Program-made: the position numbers and the translations under genes
The notes under the pieces: model-generated
What the model saw: the letters and a program-made list of their open reading frames with translations, nothing else
The model's database searches: none
Told to the model about the DNA's origin: nothing
From: Myxococcales bacterium
Lineage (GTDB): Bacteria > Myxococcota > Polyangia > Fen-1088
Length of the DNA: 8,125 nucleotides
Assembly: GCA_003159055.1 (NCBI GenBank)
Contig: PMLH01000601.1
Span: 1-8,125, forward strand
Direction of reading: 5' to 3'
Shown: one piece after another, positions 4,553 through 8,125 of the stretch
Layout of the letters: every line of letters starts with the position of its first letter
Numbering within the stretch: the first letter of the stretch is position 1

Positions 4553-6490
4553 ATGGTGCGCACGCTATTTAAGCTTTGGGGTGCCGGATTACTTGTTGTC
4601 CTATTGCCAGCGTCTCTGGCTCACGCAGCAGACCCAGTTTCTTGCTATATCGACAGCGTTGCTGGCGACGACACCAACGATGGTTTGTCGGAAACAACGG
4701 CAAGGGCAAGTTGGTATGCCATTCCGACAACCTGTACCGCCGTCAAGTACAAGCGTGGCAGCCAGTTCAACTTGGCGGCCGGGGACACGGTCTATCCTCC
4801 CAAGGTCGCAGCGGGAGGCGTTACGGTCCCGGCGGCCAGACAAGTCACGATCCTCACCAATTACGGCGATACGAGCCAGCCGCTGCCCAAGTTCATCAAG
4901 CAGCGTCAGTTCGGAAGCGGCGGGATGATCAACGGAAGCAACCTGACCATCGATGGGCTCTACTTCGATGGGACCGAGAGCTCCGTGCAGATGAAGACCG
5001 TATCTCAAGGTATTGTCATCATGGCGGGCTCCAACGTGAAGATCCTGAACAACGAAATCACAAATTCCGATATCGGAATGATGATTTCAGGAACTGGCAA
5101 TCTGATTCAAGGCAACTATGTCCACACCTTGCACGTGGTGGTGGATGCCCCGCCCGGCGTCGACCCGAACCTGGTGGGTGGTGCCGAAGGCATCTTCGTG
5201 AATGGCTCGAACAACGAGGTGGCGTACAACACTTTCATTGACTGCAGCGACTACGCGGAGTGGACCGGCGGGGACTGCGACGGCGGCGCAACCGAGGTCG
5301 CAGTCCCGGGGGGCGTTGGCGGTACTGTGGATGGCCTTAAGATCCACCACAACTTCGGTTACAACAACTGCGGCTTCTTCGAGGTGTCGAGCATGGGCGC
5401 ACTGGTTGGCGTCGGAGGCGGGATCGCTGACGCGGGGTCTTCGGCTCCCAAGGGGACGTTTTCCAATTCCACGTTCTACAACAACGTCAGCATCGACAGC
5501 GGCTGGATCTCGCTTCTCCAGGTCAGCAACACGGATCTGAAGAACATCAAGTGGGAGAACAACACGTTCGTCCAGCACAAGGGCTCGGTCAACTCCGGCA
5601 TCATGGCGATTGTGTACACCGCCTGCTCGTCAGGCATGTGTGGTGGTGCGCTGGAGCCGAACACCGTGTTTTGGACCAACAATATTTGGGCATTCGACGG
5701 GGTCCAGAATTACGGGGCGGACAAGAACTTCGTGCAGAAGACGAATCTTATCGTCACCAAGGATCCTGGCTTCGTCAATCTCCAGGGCAAAACGGCGGCT
5801 GACTATGACCTGACTGCGGCCGCGACCGGAGCCATCGACCAGGGCACCTCCCTTCCTGAAATCACGCTCGATTTCATCAACCGTCCGGTCCCAGATCCGA
5901 GCGGAAAGCCTGATATCGGGGCGTTCGAGTACAACGCGGGCAAGGCCACCACGCCGCCACCGACCTACCCAGGGCCGATTGCGCCAAGCCACGGCAACCT
6001 CATTGGTCAGGGCGGACAATCGGGCAGCGCTGGTGCGACAGTGCCGCCAGTTGGTGCCGGTGGCGCGAGCGGTAAGGCTGGCGCTACAGGCACGATCGGC
6101 AAGGGCGGCGCTACGGGCACGATTGGCCAGGGTGGAACCAGCGGCAGCGTCGTTCCACCGGTCGGCGGCGCGACGAGCGTGGGCCCAGGCGCAGGTGGAA
6201 AGACGGGTGGCGGAAGCGTCGGCGCCGGTGGAAGTTCGGCGGTCACGCCTGCGTCCGGCGGCGCCAGCGGAACGGCCCAGGGGACGGGCGGCGCTGGCGT
6301 TGGTGGCCAGTCCAGCTCGGCAGGGTCCGGAGGTGGCGGCGCCCCGGGCGGGACGACAGACGTCGCGCCAAGCTTGAAGAGTGGCTGCAGCTGCAATGTC
6401 GGCCAAGGGCAGGGCGCGCACGGTCTGTGGCTAGCGGGCCTGCTCGGCTTGGCTTTGCTGGCGCAGCGTCGTCGGCACAGCCGTCGCTGA
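4553..6490 (+). CDS. Secreted right-handed beta-helix protein with Gly-rich stalk and MYXO-CTERM anchor
   Basis: A 645-residue protein. Residues 1-25 are a signal peptide (MVRTLFKLWG, hydrophobic core, cleavage after AHA). Residues about 30-460 form a right-handed parallel beta-helix. The opening CYIDSVAGDDTNDGLSE is the cap motif of many polysaccharide-lyase-like helices; repeated coils such as GSNVKILNNEITNSDIG, GSNNEVAYNTFIDCSD and LKNIKWENNTFVQHKG carry the Asn ladder of PbH1 repeats; PDIGAFEY (453-460) is the usual closing strand. Residues 485-600 are a Gly/Ser/Thr-rich stalk. The end has GCSC (611-614), a hydrophobic stretch (624-637) and RRRHSRR, the MYXO-CTERM layout that is cut by a myxosortase and leaves the protein anchored at the outer surface. 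The likely job is cleaving or binding a polysaccharide, as in pectate-lyase-like folds. No catalytic triad could be picked by eye, so the substrate, and even catalysis, remain open. It converges on the GH16 gene. Confidence 0.85.
   Translation: MVRTLFKLWGAGLLVVLLPASLAHAADPVSCYIDSVAGDDTNDGLSETTARASWYAIPTTCTAVKYKRGSQFNLAAGDTVYPPKVAAGGVTVPAARQVTILTNYGDTSQPLPKFIKQRQFGSGGMINGSNLTIDGLYFDGTESSVQMKTVSQGIVIMAGSNVKILNNEITNSDIGMMISGTGNLIQGNYVHTLHVVVDAPPGVDPNLVGGAEGIFVNGSNNEVAYNTFIDCSDYAEWTGGDCDGGATEVAVPGGVGGTVDGLKIHHNFGYNNCGFFEVSSMGALVGVGGGIADAGSSAPKGTFSNSTFYNNVSIDSGWISLLQVSNTDLKNIKWENNTFVQHKGSVNSGIMAIVYTACSSGMCGGALEPNTVFWTNNIWAFDGVQNYGADKNFVQKTNLIVTKDPGFVNLQGKTAADYDLTAAATGAIDQGTSLPEITLDFINRPVPDPSGKPDIGAFEYNAGKATTPPPTYPGPIAPSHGNLIGQGGQSGSAGATVPPVGAGGASGKAGATGTIGKGGATGTIGQGGTSGSVVPPVGGATSVGPGAGGKTGGGSVGAGGSSAVTPASGGASGTAQGTGGAGVGGQSSSAGSGGGGAPGGTTDVAPSLKSGCSCNVGQGQGAHGLWLAGLLGLALLAQRRRHSRR
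6071..6151 (+). repeat. Three 27-bp repeats encoding GKGGATGTI-type units
   Basis: In-frame 27-base units start at 6071, 6098 and 6125 and encode GKAGATGTI, GKGGATGTI and the more diverged GQGGTSGSV. The first two are nearly the same at DNA level. They lie in the stalk between the beta-helix and the surface anchor. Confidence 0.7.
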
Positions 6491-6495
6491 GCGAT

Positions 6496-6514
6496 CCCCG
6501 GCACCTTGCCGGGG
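6496..6514 (+). terminator. Hairpin after the beta-helix gene
   Basis: CCCCGGCA (6496-6503) and TGCCGGGG (6507-6514) pair perfectly around CCT, 5 bases after the stop codon at 6488-6490. There is no T-run on either side, so termination by this hairpin alone is uncertain. Its place between two convergent genes fits a 3'-end role. Confidence 0.5.
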
Positions 6515-6521
6515 TATGCTG

Positions 6522-6549
6522 AAAAGGGCCCCAAGCCTGTTACGGGACC
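6522..6549 (-). terminator. Candidate intrinsic terminator of the GH16 gene
   Basis: Read on the minus strand, GGTCCC (6549-6544) can pair with GGGGCC (6532-6527) through six pairs including one G-T wobble, with an 11-base loop. It is followed directly by CTTTT (6526-6522). It lies 46 bases after the GH16 stop codon. The stem is short, so this is a moderate call. Confidence 0.38.
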
Positions 6550-6595
6550 ACGCTGAGCTTGTAGATGATCCTGCCCTGTAGGTCTCTGGCCGGCG

Positions 6596-7831
6596 CTACT
6601 GCTTCTGGAACACGCGGATCCAGTCGACTTCGTACCTCTGCGGAAAGGTGGTGCCGGAGGGGTCACCGCCATTGGTGCCGCCGAGGGCGAGGTTGACCAG
6701 CATGGTCACCTTTTGCTTGAACGGGCTGGTCCCGTCGGAATTCAGCATGGAGGACAGTGTGACTGAATTCATCAGCGTGTCGTCGAGGTAAAGGTCGATC
6801 TTCTGGTCGTCCCAATCCATCCGCCAAGTGTGGAAGCTCGACGCCCAGCTGGACCCGAGCGACGAGATGGCTTTGGTCGACGAATCCCACTTGGCCTGCC
6901 AACGCGTGGACGTGCCGCAGGCGACGTTGGCGAGCACGTTGCCCTTGTAGTACTCCATGATGTCGATTTCGCCATTCGACGGCCACTCGCCGCTTACCCC
7001 AAGGGTCCACCACGCCGGCCACATGCCCGCGCTGGTAGGGATACGGGCGCGCATCTCGAGGCGGCCGTACTGCCAACTCTGTAGCCCCGAGGTGGTCATG
7101 CTGGTCGAGGTGTACTCGGCGTATTGCCGACTGGTCTTCCAGTCCGAGCTGCCAGATTGGTAGTTGGGATTCGCGACCCGCTCCTTGCGCGCTTCGATGA
7201 CCAAGAGCCCTCCCGCTACCGTGGCATTGTCGGGCTGGTACCACTGCAGCTCCTCGTTGCGAGCAAAGCCCTTTTCGTAATTCCAATTCTTGGGATTTGG
7301 CGCGCCGTCCACGTCGAATTCGTCGGACCACACCAACTTGTAGCCGGGCGGAATCGTGATGCCGCTGTCGCCGGCCGAAGGCGTGTCGCCGAGCGCGACG
7401 TCGTTCTTGCCAGAGCCCGTCTCGGGGCCGCTATCTTTTCCTTGCGGCACATCCGACGAGACATCCGGTTTCGGCGAACCGTCGTTGCGGATCGCGGGGA
7501 CGTCGCTTGCACCGCCATCATTTGCACCACCACCGCCCGCCGCTGTCGCGCCACCGCCGCCAGTTGTCCAGCCGCCGGTGCCCAGGCTGCTGCCGCCGAT
7601 GTTCGTGTTTCCGCCACCTGTGCCGCTGGCGGTACCGCCGGTACTTGTGGCACCGCCAGTGCCCGCGGTGCCGCCGCTCGCTGTGCTGCTGGCTCCGGTC
7701 CCCGCGCCTCCGCCGTTACCTCCGCGAGCACCCGCATCGGTCGAGTCGCCCTTGCCACAGCCGAGCATTCCGATCGCCCATGCGAGGCAGACGGTTGAGA
7801 CGACTGCGCAGCGGAAGACTTGGGTCTTCAT
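6596..7831 (-). CDS. GH16 family glycoside hydrolase, lipoprotein (laminarinase-like beta-glucanase)
   Basis: A 411-residue protein. Residues 1-24 are a lipoprotein signal peptide ending MLG before Cys25, a fair lipobox. Residues 37-107 are a Gly/Ser/Thr/Ala-rich stalk, and 108-160 an Asp/Pro-rich spacer. The catalytic domain is about 161-410: it opens with YKLVWSDEFD, has the substrate-cleft strands YGRLEMRARIPTSAGMWPAW, and carries the GH16 active-site motif EIDIME at 288-293, where Glu288 is the expected nucleophile, Asp290 the helper and Glu293 the acid/base. FHTWRMDWDDQKIDLYLDD and YEVDWIRVFQ are the closing strands. All key residues are present, so it should be active as an endo-acting retaining hydrolase. 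The E-x-D-x-x-E spacing favours the beta-1,3-glucanase (laminarinase) side of GH16, but agarase- or other galactan-type specificity cannot be excluded by eye. ATG 7831 was chosen over upstream in-frame codons because of its ribosome binding site and signal peptide. It would sit lipid-anchored on a membrane. Confidence 0.92.
   Translation of the reverse strand: MKTQVFRCAVVSTVCLAWAIGMLGCGKGDSTDAGARGGNGGGAGTGASSTASGGTAGTGGATSTGGTASGTGGGNTNIGGSSLGTGGWTTGGGGATAAGGGGANDGGASDVPAIRNDGSPKPDVSSDVPQGKDSGPETGSGKNDVALGDTPSAGDSGITIPPGYKLVWSDEFDVDGAPNPKNWNYEKGFARNEELQWYQPDNATVAGGLLVIEARKERVANPNYQSGSSDWKTSRQYAEYTSTSMTTSGLQSWQYGRLEMRARIPTSAGMWPAWWTLGVSGEWPSNGEIDIMEYYKGNVLANVACGTSTRWQAKWDSSTKAISSLGSSWASSFHTWRMDWDDQKIDLYLDDTLMNSVTLSSMLNSDGTSPFKQKVTMLVNLALGGTNGGDPSGTTFPQRYEVDWIRVFQKQ
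7511..7723 (-). repeat. Low-complexity Gly/Ser/Thr/Ala stalk region in the GH16 gene
   Basis: This stretch encodes residues 37-107, made of irregular GG-A/S/T units (for example GGTAGTGGATSTGGTASGTG). It is the same type of sequence as the stalks in the lipoprotein and beta-helix genes but without strict tandem periodicity. Confidence 0.65.
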
Positions 7832-8125
7832 GGTGTACCTCCTGCGTTGAGCCGAGCGGCGCGACGTGGATAAGGTAGCGCGTAACCCCGGTCCGTGCAG
7901 CTTGTTCAGCGCGAAGGCCTGCGCACCGGCCACAGAATGGCACCACCCAGCGTGACAGTCCGCGCTCCGTCGGGAGAGCATGCAAGGAATGCCCCTTGCG
8001 CGGCAAACCTCGACGCTGCTCTGCCAGCGGCAGACGCGGACCACCTGGCGGGACGGGACGCCGCGAGCCCGCGCCCGCGGGCCCGTAGGACTGACTGCTA
8101 GCGCTTCGAGAACTGGAAGCGAGCG
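7832..8125 (-). other. Upstream region of the GH16 gene (no gene seen)
   Basis: No convincing gene is found on either strand. Two inverted repeats stand out. GCAAGG/CCTTGC (7982-7987 and 7994-7999, 6-base spacer) lies about 150 bases before the GH16 start and could be an operator. GCCCGCG/CGCGGGC (8067-8073 and 8076-8082) is a GC-only palindrome that may belong to the 3' end of a gene outside the window. A TACCTTAT-like -10 lies near 7869-7876 on the minus strand, but its -35 partner is poor. Confidence 0.4.
7837..7843 (-). promoter_or_regulatory. Ribosome binding site of the GH16 gene
   Basis: AGGAGGT on the minus strand, 5 bases before ATG 7831. It rejects the 71-residue upstream extension of the open frame, which has no such site. 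Confidence 0.8.

Noticed and set aside
5630..6421. Long minus-strand open frame opposite the beta-helix stalk (263 codons), and similar frames opposite the other stalks
   Set aside because: High-GC, Gly-rich coding leaves the opposite strand open. The translations are Arg/Ala/Pro-rich shadows without domains or start signals.
6540..6593. Short minus-strand reading PARDLQGRIIYKLSVVP with a stop, just after the GH16 gene in another frame
   Set aside because: It looks protein-like but is only about 17 codons long and the GH16 domain is already complete at its own stop. It could be a vestige of a longer tail, but this cannot be supported.
7891..7899. TGCACGGAC upstream of GH16 (minus strand) resembling TGCACAGAC upstream of the beta-helix gene (4441-4449)
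   Set aside because: One mismatch in nine bases, with different distances to the start codons, is expected by chance between two regions of this size.
7832..8044. 71-residue N-terminal extension of the GH16 frame
   Set aside because: It would bury the lipoprotein signal peptide inside the protein. AGGAGGT in front of ATG 7831 explains the start.

Overview
The window is high-GC DNA that most likely comes from a predatory or soil myxobacterium (Myxococcota, probably Polyangia). The main pointers are a C-terminal MYXO-CTERM-type sorting signal (GCSC, short hydrophobic helix, Arg cluster) on one gene, several Gly/Ser/Thr-rich 'GGATST'-style linkers on exported proteins, and Cys-rich tails typical of that group. 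The taxon is an inference; no rRNA or tRNA gene is present.

Layout. (1) 2-544: 3' end of a class I SAM-dependent methyltransferase, followed by a perfect 12-bp hairpin. (2) 545-1200: a gene-poor stretch that holds what looks like the frameshifted tail of a Cys-rich protein (883-1061). (3) 1201-3404: a two-gene operon of an ECF-type RNA polymerase sigma factor and a membrane-anchored FecR-like protein, overlapping by one base (TGATG). The FecR-like protein carries a long Pro/Ala-rich linker and an extra C-terminal Cys-containing domain that looks like the carbohydrate-binding-type modules of myxobacterial secreted enzymes. (4) 3574-4203: a putative lipoprotein with a Gly-rich stalk and a compact 12-Cys domain. 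(5) 4553-6490: a secreted right-handed beta-helix protein, probably acting on or binding polysaccharide, with a Gly-rich stalk and a MYXO-CTERM anchor. (6) 6596-7831 on the minus strand: a lipoprotein GH16 glycoside hydrolase with an intact catalytic motif EIDIME, convergent with (5). (7) 7832-8125: the upstream region of the GH16 gene, with no gene seen.

How the parts may fit together: the sigma/FecR pair is a transmembrane signalling unit, and the three genes beside it encode exported proteins on glycine-rich stalks with three different anchors or end domains, two of them of carbohydrate-active type. My working hypothesis is a small glycan-sensing and glycan-degrading locus in which the FecR-like protein senses a sugar polymer or fragment through its C-terminal module and releases the sigma factor. 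This resembles in logic the CBM-bearing RsgI anti-sigma factors of cellulolytic clostridia, but is built on a FecR scaffold. Regulation of the neighbouring genes by this sigma factor is not shown by the sequence.
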